64,000 bases of DNA, taken from assembly GCF_029360645.1 (NCBI RefSeq), contig NZ_JARDUA010000003.1:496001-560000 (forward strand), read 5' to 3'. This document shows positions 38,353 through 47,340 of this stretch, in pieces. A model generated the notes under the pieces. That model saw nothing but the letters and a program-made list of their open reading frames with translations. It searched no databases and had not been told where the DNA came from. The position numbers and the translations under genes are program-made. This stretch comes from Pontibacter litorisediminis (lineage in GTDB: Bacteria; Bacteroidota; Bacteroidia; Cytophagales; Hymenobacteraceae). The first letter of the stretch is position 1; every line of letters starts with the position of its first letter.

Positions 38353-38360
38353 TATCTTTG
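38353..38360 (+). promoter_or_regulatory. Candidate -7 box (TATCTTTG) for NUDIX gene
   Basis: TATCTTTG exactly fits TAnnTTTG, 22 nt before the ATG at 38382, and it overlaps a possible TTG start at 38358. No clear -33 TTTG is seen upstream. Confidence 0.5.
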
Positions 38361-38381
38361 CACCAGCAAAATGTGCAAGCT

Positions 38382-38945
38382 ATGATCGACGAGACACATA
38401 ACCCCTGGACCACCCTGTCCAGCAAGGCTATCTACCAGAACCCCTGGATTAAAGTACGCGAAGACCAGGTGCTGAACCCAAATGGTGGCGAAGGCATCTA
38501 TGGTGTGGTAAGTATGAAAAATAAGGCCATCGGCATCATCCCCATCGATGACGAAGGCTATACGTACCTGATCGGCCAGTACCGCTACCCCCTGAACGAG
38601 TATAGCTGGGAAATACCCATGGGCGGAGGCCTGGTAGAAAACGATATCCTGGAGTCGGCGAAGCGGGAGCTGCAGGAGGAGACAGGCTTTACCGCCGCCC
38701 GCTGGACCAACATCTGCCGCTTACATACCTCCAACTCCGTAACCGACGAAGAGGGCTTTGTTTTTCTGGCTGAGGAACTAACCGCCGGTGAAACGGCTTT
38801 TGAAGAAACAGAGGAGCTGCACCTTAAAAAAGTGCCTTTTAAAGAGGCGGTGCGCATGGCCATGAACAACGAGATCACCGATGCCATCAGTGTGGCAGGT
38901 ATCTTGAAGGCCGCTTTTCTGCTGCAGGAGCAGGGCAGGCTGTAG
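38382..38945 (+). CDS. NUDIX hydrolase (ADP-ribose pyrophosphatase type)
   Basis: 187 aa from the ATG at 38382. It resembles ADP-sugar pyrophosphatases, which split ADP-ribose and related nucleoside diphosphate sugars. N-terminal WTTLSSKAIYQNPWIKVRED is a typical domain-swap segment. The Nudix box GLVENDILESAKRELQEET keeps the metal-binding REL-EE core, but the first glutamate of the consensus appears as Asn, with a Glu one residue earlier. Whether that matters is unknown. It is a single gene after a 268-bp gap. Confidence 0.88.
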   Translation: MIDETHNPWTTLSSKAIYQNPWIKVREDQVLNPNGGEGIYGVVSMKNKAIGIIPIDDEGYTYLIGQYRYPLNEYSWEIPMGGGLVENDILESAKRELQEETGFTAARWTNICRLHTSNSVTDEEGFVFLAEELTAGETAFEETEELHLKKVPFKEAVRMAMNNEITDAISVAGILKAAFLLQEQGRL

Positions 38946-39039
38946 TAGTTTGGGCTGCAGCCAAGTATAAAGTATAAGAGCAGGGTTATTTCTGCGTTAT
39001 ACGGGCATCCGGTGCACTAGCAAACTAAGGGAATATACG

Positions 39040-39047
39040 TACATTTG
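39040..39047 (+). promoter_or_regulatory. Candidate -7 box (TACATTTG) for the acyltransferase run
   Basis: TACATTTG fits TAnnTTTG but ends only 5 nt before the ATG at 39053. If used, it would give an almost leaderless transcript. No clear -33 partner was found. Confidence 0.35.
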
Positions 39048-39052
39048 GAGAC

Positions 39053-39859
39053 ATGAAGGCCTTAAAGTATATATCACAGCGGATCTACACTACCTGGTGC
39101 GTAACCTGGTTCGTGCTTCCTTTCGTGGTGACGTACCCGCTGCAGGCGGTGCTGATGCGCCGGGTGCAGTGGTACAGGCACTTGCACGGTGTAAACAGGT
39201 TCTGGTCCAGCACCTCGCTGCGCATGTTCCTGACGCCCCTGCAGGTGGAGTGGCGCTTTAAGCTCGACCCAAAAAAGCTGTATGTCTTTACCCCCAACCA
39301 CAGCTCTTACCTGGATATACCGGTAATGCTGCACACCATTCCCGGATTTCTTAACTTTGTAGGCAAAGCCGACCTGTGCAAGGTGCCGCTCTGGGGCAAA
39401 GTATACGAAAAGCTATACATTTCCGTGGATCGCAAAAGCGCTATCAGCAGCGCCAAAAGCTACATCAAGTCGGCCAAGTCGCTGGAGGCGGGGCGTAACC
39501 TGGTGATTTTCCCGGAAGGCACCATTCCGAAAACGGCCGGGGAGCAGCTGATGGCGTTTAAAGACGGCCCCTTTAAGCTGGCCATTGAGAAACAGGTGCC
39601 GGTAGTGCCGGTAACCATGCCGTATAACCAGCACTTCCTGCCCGACCTGGACGGCAAGCTGAAGGTGCGCTGGCACCCGCTTAAGATCGTGGTGCATGAG
39701 CCGATCGAGACGAAGGGCCTGACGCTGGAGGACCTGCCACGGCTGAAGGAGCAGGTGTTCAACATCATACAAACAGAAATTACGAAACATACCAAAGTCA
39801 ATGTCAACAGATATTCAAACCATCCGAAAGATAGCGCACTTAGCGAGGCTGGAGTTTAA
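39053..39859 (+). CDS. plsC: 1-acyl-sn-glycerol-3-phosphate acyltransferase
   Basis: 268-aa PlsC-type acyltransferase that adds the second acyl chain to lysophosphatidic acid at the inner membrane. Motif NHSSYLD (the HX4D catalytic box), FPEGT and the VPVVPV segment are present, with an N-terminal hydrophobic helix (about 15-36). Its last 19 codons overlap the gatC start by 59 bp. That tail is unconserved, so the reading frame there is governed by gatC. It probably heads the gatC/TPR/ABC run. Confidence 0.9.
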   Translation: MKALKYISQRIYTTWCVTWFVLPFVVTYPLQAVLMRRVQWYRHLHGVNRFWSSTSLRMFLTPLQVEWRFKLDPKKLYVFTPNHSSYLDIPVMLHTIPGFLNFVGKADLCKVPLWGKVYEKLYISVDRKSAISSAKSYIKSAKSLEAGRNLVIFPEGTIPKTAGEQLMAFKDGPFKLAIEKQVPVVPVTMPYNQHFLPDLDGKLKVRWHPLKIVVHEPIETKGLTLEDLPRLKEQVFNIIQTEITKHTKVNVNRYSNHPKDSALSEAGV

Positions 39860-40088
39860 CGAGGAGAAAGAGCAGGAGGTGCTGCAGGACCTGAACAAGA
39901 TCCTGAACTGGGTAGACCAGCTGCGCCAGCTCGAAACAGAGCATGTGGCCCCGCTTATCCATATGTCGGAGGAGGTGAACGTGCTGCGCGAGGATGAGCC
40001 CCGCAACACCATTACCCACGAGCAGGCATTGCTAAACGCTCCTAAAAAAGACTCCGATTATTTCCGGGTGCCGAAAGTACTGGAATAA
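39801..40088 (+). CDS. gatC: Aspartyl/glutamyl-tRNA amidotransferase subunit C
   Basis: 95-aa GatC, the small stabilising subunit of the GatCAB amidotransferase that converts misacylated Glu-tRNA(Gln)/Asp-tRNA(Asn). Family patterns IRKIAHLARLEF, LQDLNKILNWVDQLRQLE, LREDEP and the end DSDYFRVPKVLE are intact. It begins inside the plsC frame. gatA and gatB are not adjacent, as is usual in Bacteroidota. Confidence 0.94.
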   Translation: MSTDIQTIRKIAHLARLEFNEEKEQEVLQDLNKILNWVDQLRQLETEHVAPLIHMSEEVNVLREDEPRNTITHEQALLNAPKKDSDYFRVPKVLE

Positions 40089-40104
40089 ATCGCAGGGGTA
40101 ACCT

Positions 40105-43100
40105 ATGAGTAAGATTAAGTTTTGGCAAGGATGGGATACGCACACCAGGTATCCCTATCTTTTTTTATTGCTGTTGGGCGTGCTGGCGCTGCTGCTGGGG
40201 GTATACTATTACTTTACCGGCGAGGCCTCGGTGTTTGCCTGGGATAAGATAACCGACCTGCAGGTGGTGCCGGTGCCGGTAAGCGAGGTGCCGGGGCTCC
40301 TGGAGAGTTTCACCCTATCGGCCGATGGCTACCTGCTGTTTGAGCAGTATGACGTGGCCCTGCCGACGGCAAACACGGCGGCGGCAGGCCTTTTGCTGCT
40401 GTTGCTGGGTGTCTGCCTGGCCTTTTACACCGCCGCCATCAGCACCATGCGGCAGCTGCCATACTTTGCTGGCATTCTGCTGCTGATGCTGTTCCTGGCC
40501 ACTTTTAACTTCGATCTGCTGGGGGTATTCGGCGGGGCGGGGCAAACTACGCTGCTGGTAAGCATCGTGTTGTTTGCTTTGGGCAGCTATACCTTTCAGG
40601 CGTTTTTCCCTAACACAGGCTTTGGTCTTCGGGTAGTGGCGATGCTGGGTGTGGTGGCCACCTTGGGCCTTTTGATTTATACGGAGGCCGAGTTCACGCC
40701 CGAGCTCATCACCCTGCACCTGGTAAACTACAGTTCGCTGGGCTTGCTGGCGGCCTCTGTGCTGTTCATGCTGTGGGTGAGCTACGAAAACCTCAACGCC
40801 CTGCTCTGGATCAACACACAGGCCAAAACCCCGGAACGTCGCTTTAGCATGTGGCAGTTCGTGTTCATCAGTGTACTGTACCTGTTAAGCTTGCTGCTGC
40901 TGTACCTGCGCCACATGGGCTATGTCAGTGTCGAGGTGCTGCCGCTGGAGCCATACCTTATCTTGGTGTTTTCAGCAGTGGCCGGCTTTTGGGGCATGCG
41001 GCAGCGCGAAGCCTTTTACGGCAAGCTCTTCCCGTTCCGGCCGACAGGGGCGGTGCTGTACCTGGTTTTTGCCATCCTGGCCTTCCTGAGCATTGGCTAC
41101 GCCTTTGCCACTGCCAACGATTCGCTCACACTGCTGTACCGCAACCTGATCATTTACACCCACTTGGCCTTTGGTTTCGGCTTTTTTGCCTATGTGATGA
41201 TCAACTTTGGCCGCCTTCTGGAACAGCGCCTGCCTGTGTACAAGGTGGTGTATGAGCCTAAGACCTTCTCGCTTTTCTCGTTCTTTATCATGAGCCTGGT
41301 AATCTGCGTGATCCTGATCATGCGCACGCAGTACCGGTCTTACTTTCAGGCGCAGGCCGGCTATTACAGCTACATCGGCGACTTGTACCGCGCATCCGAT
41401 AACGATATCCTCGCGAAGCGCTTTTATGAAGAAAGCAATGTGTATGACAATGGCAACGCGAAGGCCAACTATAGTCTGGCAGCCATGTACCGACAGGAGG
41501 ACAAGCGAAACCAGGAGATCCTGCTGCTGAAGGAGGCACTGGAGCGGCGCCCAAACCCGAAGCTGTATGTGCGCCTGGCAAACCTTTACGACGAGAAGCA
41601 ATACTTTTTCGAAAAGCTGTATGTGCTGCAGCAGGGGGCGGAGCAGTTTCCGGAAAGTGCTGAGATTTATAACAACCTAGCCCTGCTCTATACCCAAACC
41701 AGCGTGCAGGACAGCACGGAGTACTACTTTGACCTGGCGCAGCAGTTTGGACACAGCAATGAGGTGGTGCGCAGCAACCGCTTGGCTTACTACACCCGGC
41801 AGGCTATGCTGGAACCCGCCAAAGCCGTGTTGGAGGAATCCAGAAAAGGCAAGTATAAAACACTGCGCAGCAACCAGGCTGTGCTGCGCCAACTGCTGGG
41901 CATGGACCCCCAGGACAAGGAGAACTTTATGCCGGACTCGCTGAAGGAGGTAGAGGATTTTACGTTGTTCTACAACCAGACCATCAGCAGGCTGAGTAAA
42001 GGCGATACGGCACGCTTGAAACCAATTGACAGTTACCTGGACTCGCCGGGCAACCAGCTGTTTTTCAGTGATCTGCTCTTTCTCAAAGGCCTGGTGCATC
42101 ACTACAACGGCTTGCCGCGCGAGGGTAGGCGCCTGGTAGAGAACCTGGCGCTGCAGATGGAGAACCAGAGCGGGTACTACTACAATACCTTGGGCCTCTG
42201 GATGCTGGAGGAGAAGAACTACCGCGCCGCCGCCGCCTACTTTAAGCAGGCTAAAGACCGTGGCTACATGCAGGCTTACCTCTCGCAGGGTTATGCGCTG
42301 GCCATGGCGCACCAGCCTGAAGCGGCCATAGAGGCCCTGGAGGAGGTGGCCTATACGGAGAACGAGGCAGCCATTGGCGTGGCGCAGGGGCTGGCAAGCC
42401 TGCTCCGCCAGCCCCTGGACTCCGTGCTTGCCCAAGGCTCTGACAAGGACAAAATGCAGTACATGCTTACCTATTTGCCTACCCTGACGCAGGAGCAGGT
42501 GAACACGGTGGTGAACTCGGTGCAGGAGAAAGACCTGAAGCGGCAAGCCATGGTGGCAAGGGTAGCGTACCTGTTGAACCAGAAACGCTGGAAAGCGGCC
42601 TACAATGCCATACAGGAGGCCAGTGCCATCCAGCGTCCGGAAGGGGAGTTGCGCTCGGCCCTGAACCTGCTGCAGCTCAAGCTCTGGCTCTACACCGAGA
42701 AATACGACGTGCTGCTGAACAAAATGGACCGCCTGTACCTGAGCGACCGTGACAGGCGCATGACCTTATACTTTAAGGCGCGGGTAGCCGAGGCAAGGGG
42801 ACGCACCGAGGAGGCCGCCGCCCGTTATGATGATGCAGTAAAGATGCTTTTGTACGACGAGGAGACGCTGCTATCCGCCGCCGATTTCTTCCGGAAGTAT
42901 AAGCCAGGGGAGGAGAAGGCGTACAACATCCTTTTGGCCGGCATTACCTATAACCCGTTTGCCACCCAGCTCTACAAAGCCTATGCGCTGGAGAGCGTGG
43001 AGCAAGGCTTGTTCTCCTACGCCAGCCAGGCCTCAGAAACGTTACGGGGCTTGCTTGCTCCATCAGAATATGCTACATTTATAAAGAAATTAGAACAAAA

Positions 43101-43143
43101 ACGCCAGGAAGTTGAGGCCCGCGCCGAAAACTGGCAGTTATGA
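40105..43143 (+). CDS. Large membrane protein with C-terminal TPR array
   Basis: 1012 aa. The first 430 residues contain about 10-11 hydrophobic helices. The C-terminal 580 residues are helical repeats of TPR type (patterns such as [27 protein letters not shown] in pieces, [15 protein letters not shown] and [20 protein letters not shown]). It could be an envelope scaffold or assembly factor; no enzyme motif is visible. It lies 16 bp after gatC and 13 bp before the ABC ATPase gene, so it is likely cotranscribed with them. Function is unknown. Confidence 0.8.
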   Translation: MSKIKFWQGWDTHTRYPYLFLLLLGVLALLLGVYYYFTGEASVFAWDKITDLQVVPVPVSEVPGLLESFTLSADGYLLFEQYDVALPTANTAAAGLLLLLLGVCLAFYTAAISTMRQLPYFAGILLLMLFLATFNFDLLGVFGGAGQTTLLVSIVLFALGSYTFQAFFPNTGFGLRVVAMLGVVATLGLLIYTEAEFTPELITLHLVNYSSLGLLAASVLFMLWVSYENLNALLWINTQAKTPERRFSMWQFVFISVLYLLSLLLLYLRHMGYVSVEVLPLEPYLILVFSAVAGFWGMRQREAFYGKLFPFRPTGAVLYLVFAILAFLSIGYAFATANDSLTLLYRNLIIYTHLAFGFGFFAYVMINFGRLLEQRLPVYKVVYEPKTFSLFSFFIMSLVICVILIMRTQYRSYFQAQAGYYSYIGDLYRASDNDILAKRFYEESNVYDNGNAKANYSLAAMYRQEDKRNQEILLLKEALERRPNPKLYVRLANLYDEKQYFFEKLYVLQQGAEQFPESAEIYNNLALLYTQTSVQDSTEYYFDLAQQFGHSNEVVRSNRLAYYTRQAMLEPAKAVLEESRKGKYKTLRSNQAVLRQLLGMDPQDKENFMPDSLKEVEDFTLFYNQTISRLSKGDTARLKPIDSYLDSPGNQLFFSDLLFLKGLVHHYNGLPREGRRLVENLALQMENQSGYYYNTLGLWMLEEKNYRAAAAYFKQAKDRGYMQAYLSQGYALAMAHQPEAAIEALEEVAYTENEAAIGVAQGLASLLRQPLDSVLAQGSDKDKMQYMLTYLPTLTQEQVNTVVNSVQEKDLKRQAMVARVAYLLNQKRWKAAYNAIQEASAIQRPEGELRSALNLLQLKLWLYTEKYDVLLNKMDRLYLSDRDRRMTLYFKARVAEARGRTEEAAARYDDAVKMLLYDEETLLSAADFFRKYKPGEEKAYNILLAGITYNPFATQLYKAYALESVEQGLFSYASQASETLRGLLAPSEYATFIKKLEQKRQEVEARAENWQL

Positions 43144-43156
43144 CATAAGCCGACGT

Positions 43157-43885
43157 ATGAGCACCATCATCGAAACCCACGACATCTCGAAGGTATACCG
43201 CATGGGTACAGAAACTATCCATGCGCTGAAGTCAGTCTCCATCAGTATAAATAAAGGAGAGTATGTGGCCTTCATGGGGCCATCGGGCTCAGGCAAGTCC
43301 ACGTTCATGAACATCATCGGCTGTCTGGATACGCCTACCGGTGGCACCTACATCCTGAATGGGCAGGATGTGAGCAACATGTCGGACAACGAATTGGCGG
43401 AGGTGCGAAACAAAGAGATCGGCTTCGTGTTCCAGACCTTTAACCTGCTGCCGCGGCAGAGCTCGCTGGAGAATGTGGCCCTGCCGTTGATCTATGCCGG
43501 CTACGGCAAGAGTGCGCGGGAGGAGAAGGCACAGCGGGCACTGGAGAGCGTAGGCCTCGGTACCCGTGGCAAGCACAAGCCTAACGAACTATCAGGCGGC
43601 CAGCGGCAGCGTGTGGCCATTGCCCGCGCCCTTATCAATGATCCCAGCATTATACTTGCCGACGAACCCACAGGTAACCTCGATACCAAAACCTCCTATG
43701 AGATCATGGAGCTGTTCGAGAACCTGCATGCCAAAGGCAACACCATCATCATGGTGACGCACGAGGAGGATATTGCCCGGTATGCGCACCGCATCGTGCG
43801 CCTCCGCGATGGCTTGGTAGAGTCAGACACCATAAACCCAGACGTAACCACAGCTGCCCGCATGCAGGCAGAGCAACAGCACTAA
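43157..43885 (+). CDS. ABC transporter ATP-binding protein, LolD/MacB type
   Basis: 242 aa from the ATG at 43157, where the ABC domain begins; an upstream start at 43112 overlaps the TPR gene. Walker [11 protein letters not shown]-loop [13 protein letters not shown], signature [15 protein letters not shown] and Walker [13 protein letters not shown] with the H-loop MVTHEEDIA are complete. The family (LolD/MacB/FtsE-like) powers lipoprotein release or peptide/antibiotic export. The matching permease is not adjacent; the preceding 11-helix protein is not a MacB permease by sequence. Confidence 0.92.
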   Translation: MSTIIETHDISKVYRMGTETIHALKSVSISINKGEYVAFMGPSGSGKSTFMNIIGCLDTPTGGTYILNGQDVSNMSDNELAEVRNKEIGFVFQTFNLLPRQSSLENVALPLIYAGYGKSAREEKAQRALESVGLGTRGKHKPNELSGGQRQRVAIARALINDPSIILADEPTGNLDTKTSYEIMELFENLHAKGNTIIMVTHEEDIARYAHRIVRLRDGLVESDTINPDVTTAARMQAEQQH

Positions 43886-44437
43886 ATGAAGATATACACC
43901 AAAACAGGCGATAAAGGAACCACCGCACTGATTGGTGGCACCAGAGTATCAAAGGCACACCTCCGGATAGAGGTATACGGCACCGTGGATGAGTTAAACT
44001 CCTATATCGGGCTGGTACGCGACCAGGAGGTGAACAGCAGCCGCCTTGGCATCCTGAAGGAGATCCAGGACCGGCTCTTCACTATCGGCTCCACGCTGGC
44101 CACCGACCCGGAAAAGGACGTTAAAATGGCCACTCCGGACCTGCACGAGAAGGATATAGCGCTGCTGGAGCAGGAAATTGACAAGTATACGGCAGCGGTG
44201 CCGCCACTGCGTGCCTTCATCCTTCCGGGGGGGCACCAATCCGTGTCGTTTTGCCATGTGGCCCGCTGCGTGTGCCGCCGTGCCGAGCGCCTGGCCATAG
44301 GCCTGCAGGAAGTATCGCCGGTGGATGAACTGGTGATAAAATATTTAAACAGGTTATCGGATTACCTATTTGCCCTTTGCCGCGTAATGACACAAGAGCT
44401 GGGTGCCGAAGAAGTAACCTGGAAGCCAAGACTATAG
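43886..44437 (+). CDS. PduO-type cob(I)alamin adenosyltransferase
   Basis: 183-aa ATP:corrinoid adenosyltransferase that makes adenosylcobalamin. The ATP-binding N-terminus KIYTKTGDKGTTALIGGTRV and the CRRAERLAIGLQ helix are diagnostic. The ATG follows the ABC stop codon with no gap. Adenosylcobalamin would serve, for instance, methylmalonyl-CoA mutase, which connects with propionate use through the PrpE-like synthetase upstream (inference, genes 12 kb apart). Confidence 0.93.
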   Translation: MKIYTKTGDKGTTALIGGTRVSKAHLRIEVYGTVDELNSYIGLVRDQEVNSSRLGILKEIQDRLFTIGSTLATDPEKDVKMATPDLHEKDIALLEQEIDKYTAAVPPLRAFILPGGHQSVSFCHVARCVCRRAERLAIGLQEVSPVDELVIKYLNRLSDYLFALCRVMTQELGAEEVTWKPRL

Positions 44438-44484
44438 CAACAATACCATACAACCTTTACGGAATTAAAAAACCAAACTTACCT

Positions 44485-45558
44485 ATGTCTTTAGATATGC
44501 TAACTATACCGGCTCAGTGCGTGGCAGAGTCCCGCATCTCGGAGCTGGACTACAACAACATTGAGTTCGGTAAGATCTTCTCAGACCACATGCTGGTTGC
44601 CGACTATAAAGACGGTAAATGGCAGACGCCTCAGATACTGCCTTACGGCAATATGTCCATGAGCCCGGCAACATCGGCACTGCACTACGGCCAGTCAATT
44701 TTTGAGGGGATGAAGGCCTACAAGGATGCAAACGGTGACTTACTGCTGTTCCGCCCGCTGGATAATTTCCGTCGCCTGAACAAGTCTGCTGAGCGTATGT
44801 GCATGCCGGCTATTACAGAGGATATCTTCATGCAGGGGCTGGAGCAGCTGCTGCGCCTGGATGCCGCCTGGGTGCCGCCAACATCCGGCTGCGCGCTGTA
44901 CATTCGCCCGTTTATGTTCGCCACCGATGATTTTATAGGTGTTCGCCCGTCCTCCAGCTACCGCTTTACCATCTTTACCTGCCCGGTGGGGGCCTACTAC
45001 GGCCAGCCGCTGAAGGTAGCCATCGAGCCACATTACGTGCGCTCTGCAGAGGGTGGGGCTGGCTTTGCCAAAGCGGCCGGCAATTATGGTGCGGCCCTGT
45101 TGCCTGCCCGCAACATGCAGGAGCGCGGCTACCATCAGCTGGTGTGGACCGATGCCAAAGAGCATAAGTACATCGAGGAGTCCGGTACCATGAACCTTAT
45201 GTTTGTGATTGACGGTAAGCTCATAACACCGCCTGTAAGCACCACGATCTTGGCCGGAATTACCCGCGACAGTGTGCTGACGCTGGCAAAGGACTTGGGC
45301 TATGCAGTGGAAGAGCGTAAGGTGTCGGTGGATGAGCTGGTGGAGGCATATAAGGCAGGCAAGCTGCAGGAGGCTTTCGGTACCGGCACAGCGGCCACCA
45401 TCGCCCAGATAGCCACCATCCACTTTAATGGCGAAGACATGAACCTGCCAGCCATCGAGGAGCGCAAGATATCAAACCGTGTGGCTACAGCGCTTGATAA
45501 GATTAAGACAGGGGAGGCGCCGGATAAGCACAACTGGGTGCACCGCATCAGCCTGTAA
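44485..45558 (+). CDS. ilvE: Branched-chain amino acid aminotransferase
   Basis: 357 aa from the ATG at 44485; an ATG at 44377 overlaps the previous gene. PLP enzyme of fold class IV that interconverts Val, Leu, Ile and their 2-oxo acids. The PLP-binding Lys196 is in GAGFAKAAGNYG. YIEESGTMN and GTGTAATI phosphate-site loops are present, with FEGMKAYK near 73-80. This is the type II (mitochondrial-like) BCAT seen in Bacteroidota. Followed by a clear terminator. Confidence 0.95.
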   Translation: MSLDMLTIPAQCVAESRISELDYNNIEFGKIFSDHMLVADYKDGKWQTPQILPYGNMSMSPATSALHYGQSIFEGMKAYKDANGDLLLFRPLDNFRRLNKSAERMCMPAITEDIFMQGLEQLLRLDAAWVPPTSGCALYIRPFMFATDDFIGVRPSSSYRFTIFTCPVGAYYGQPLKVAIEPHYVRSAEGGAGFAKAAGNYGAALLPARNMQERGYHQLVWTDAKEHKYIEESGTMNLMFVIDGKLITPPVSTTILAGITRDSVLTLAKDLGYAVEERKVSVDELVEAYKAGKLQEAFGTGTAATIAQIATIHFNGEDMNLPAIEERKISNRVATALDKIKTGEAPDKHNWVHRISL

Positions 45559-45582
45559 AATACATAGTATAAACAAAGAGGG

Positions 45583-45622
45583 TGCTGAAGTATAGGCTAC
45601 TGGTTTATACTTCAGCATTTTC
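45583..45622. terminator. Terminator between ilvE and prfB
   Basis: TGCTGAAGTATA (45583-45594) pairs perfectly with TATACTTCAGCA (45606-45617), loop 11 nt, then TTTT. The AAGTATA 7-mer is part of the stem. Confidence 0.8.
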
Positions 45623-45655
45623 ACGTTAAAAGGAAGTATAACCACAATCACGCTA

Positions 45656-46733
45656 ATGACAACTGAGCAAGTAAAAGAGTTGAAGGCCAGAGTAGAGGCC
45701 TTGAGGAGGTATCTTTGACTACGATGCCAAGAAAGAGCAGGTAAAGGAGACAGAGATACAAACCACAGCGCCCAACTTCTGGGATGACCCCAAGGAAGCC
45801 GAGAAGGTGCTCAAGGAAATCAAGTCGGTGAAAGTATGGACCGACCACTACGATGAGGTCGAAAAGGCCGTGTCTGACTTTGAGGTGCTGTTCGACTTCT
45901 ACAAAGAGGGCGATGTGTCGGAAGAGGACATCCAGCAGGAGTATAAAAAGGCGGAGGAAGCCGTGGAGGGGCTGGAGTTTAAGCGCATGCTCAGTGGGGA
46001 GGAAGACCAGCTAAGCGCGATACTGGAGATTAACCCGGGCGCAGGCGGCACCGAGAGCCAGGACTGGGCCGAGATCCTGATGCGCATGTACATCATGTGG
46101 GCCGAGTCACACGATTTTGGCGTGAAGCAGGTAAACTACCAAGCCGGAGACGGGGCAGGTATCAAATCTGCCACGCTGGAGATTACGGGCGACTTCGCCT
46201 ATGGCTATCTGAAGTCGGAGATAGGGGTGCACCGCCTGGTGCGTATCTCCCCGTTCGACTCGGGAGGGCGCCGCCACACGTCGTTTGCCTCGGTATTCGC
46301 TTACCCGGTGGTGGATGACACCATCAGCATTGAGGTGAACCCAAGTGACATTGAATGGGATACTTTCCGCTCTGGCGGCGCCGGAGGGCAGAACGTGAAC
46401 AAGGTAGAGACAGCCGTTCGCCTGAAACACAAGCCCACCGGCATCGTGATCGAGTGCCAGATAGAGCGCTCCCAGCTGATGAACAAGGAGCACGCTATCC
46501 GCATGCTGAGATCCAGGCTGTACCAGATAGAGCTGGACAAGCGCAATGCGGAGCGGGACCGCATCGAGAGCACCAAAAAGCGGATAGATTTCGGCTCGCA
46601 GATCCGTAACTACGTGCTGCACCCCTACAAGCTAATCAAGGATGTGCGTACCGGCGTAGAGCGGACAGACGTGCAGAACGTGCTGGACGGCGACCTGGAT
46701 GAATATATCAAAGCTTACCTGATGCAGGCATAG
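45656..46733 (+). CDS. prfB: Peptide chain release factor 2 with programmed +1 frameshift
   Basis: RF2, which releases peptides at UGA and UAA stops. The first 20 codons start at ATG 45656 and run into AGGAGGTATCTTTGAC: an internal Shine-Dalgarno-like AGGAGG, the slippery CTT (45713-45715) and an in-frame TGA (45716-45718). Slipping one base and reading GAC at 45717 joins the main frame (to 46733), giving about 358 aa. The stop-recognition motif SPF (RISPFDSGG) and the catalytic GGQ (GGAGGQNVN) are both present. The frameshift lets RF2 control its own level. A start at 45807 in the second frame alone would lack the N-terminus. Confidence 0.96.
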
Positions 46734-46748
46734 CTAAGCATATTAACT

Positions 46749-46789
46749 ATAACAGAAAAGGCACCTATTTTAGGTGCCTTTTCTGTTAT
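46749..46789. terminator. Terminator after prfB
   Basis: 19-bp perfect arms 46749-46767 and 46771-46789 (core AAAAGGCACCTA) with a TTT loop; the right arm contains TTTTC. It works in either direction. Confidence 0.85.
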
Positions 46790-47340
46790 GAGAAAAAATT
46801 GTTTAGAATAGCTCTAGGTCTATCTAAGCAGCACCCTATTATGGTGTCACTGTTAAAACATTGATCCACAAGTGTATAATAAAAAAGTTGAATTTTGCGC
46901 CGCAGAGGGTGTTTTAGGGTTTTTATCAGGTCGTGTATGTTTCTCAAAACAAGCTAGGAATAATTGTAAATACTTATAATACTGTGTTTTAACACCGAAT
47001 AAGTTTGCTGCAGAACTATTGTTTTTGAAATTAGAACTCCATATTATTGGCACAGAATAGGTGCATATGGCTATATTCAGTTGTCCTAGGCCAACAGCTG
47101 GAGGGTATAAGCATCTCTTTTTCTGAAGCAGCGGGTTTGTTAGTGCAATACCTTGCTTAGAATCACCACCTAACTTTTATTAATAGTTGTGCCACAAGGC
47201 TGCTTTATAGAAGCAGCCCTGAAAGGTAACTACAAAAATTTAAACTCATAAAAGATGAGCTTAGCGGAGCTTTGTCTAATTTTTACATGATCTAACACTT
47301 TAAAATCAACCAATTCTATTCACCTTAATTCAAACAACAA
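46790..47340. other. AT-rich gap before first SusC gene
   Basis: No open frame here looks like a gene. The sequence is AT-rich and long enough to hold the promoter and leader of the first SusC/SusD operon. A motif GCGGAGCTTTG at 47264-47274 recurs at the same distance upstream of the second SusC gene. Confidence 0.5.
47264..47274 (+). promoter_or_regulatory. Shared upstream motif of the SusC genes (first copy)
   Basis: GCGGAGCTTTG lies 66 nt before the ATG at 47341; the same 11 bases lie 67 nt before the second SusC ATG. GAGCTTTG resembles TAnnTTTG with one change, so this may be the -7 region of both operons. Confidence 0.45.

Noticed and set aside
46790-47340. tRNA or other RNA gene in the AT-rich gap before the first SusC
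   Set aside because: No cloverleaf, CCA end or TTC-loop pattern was found; it is simply AT-rich.
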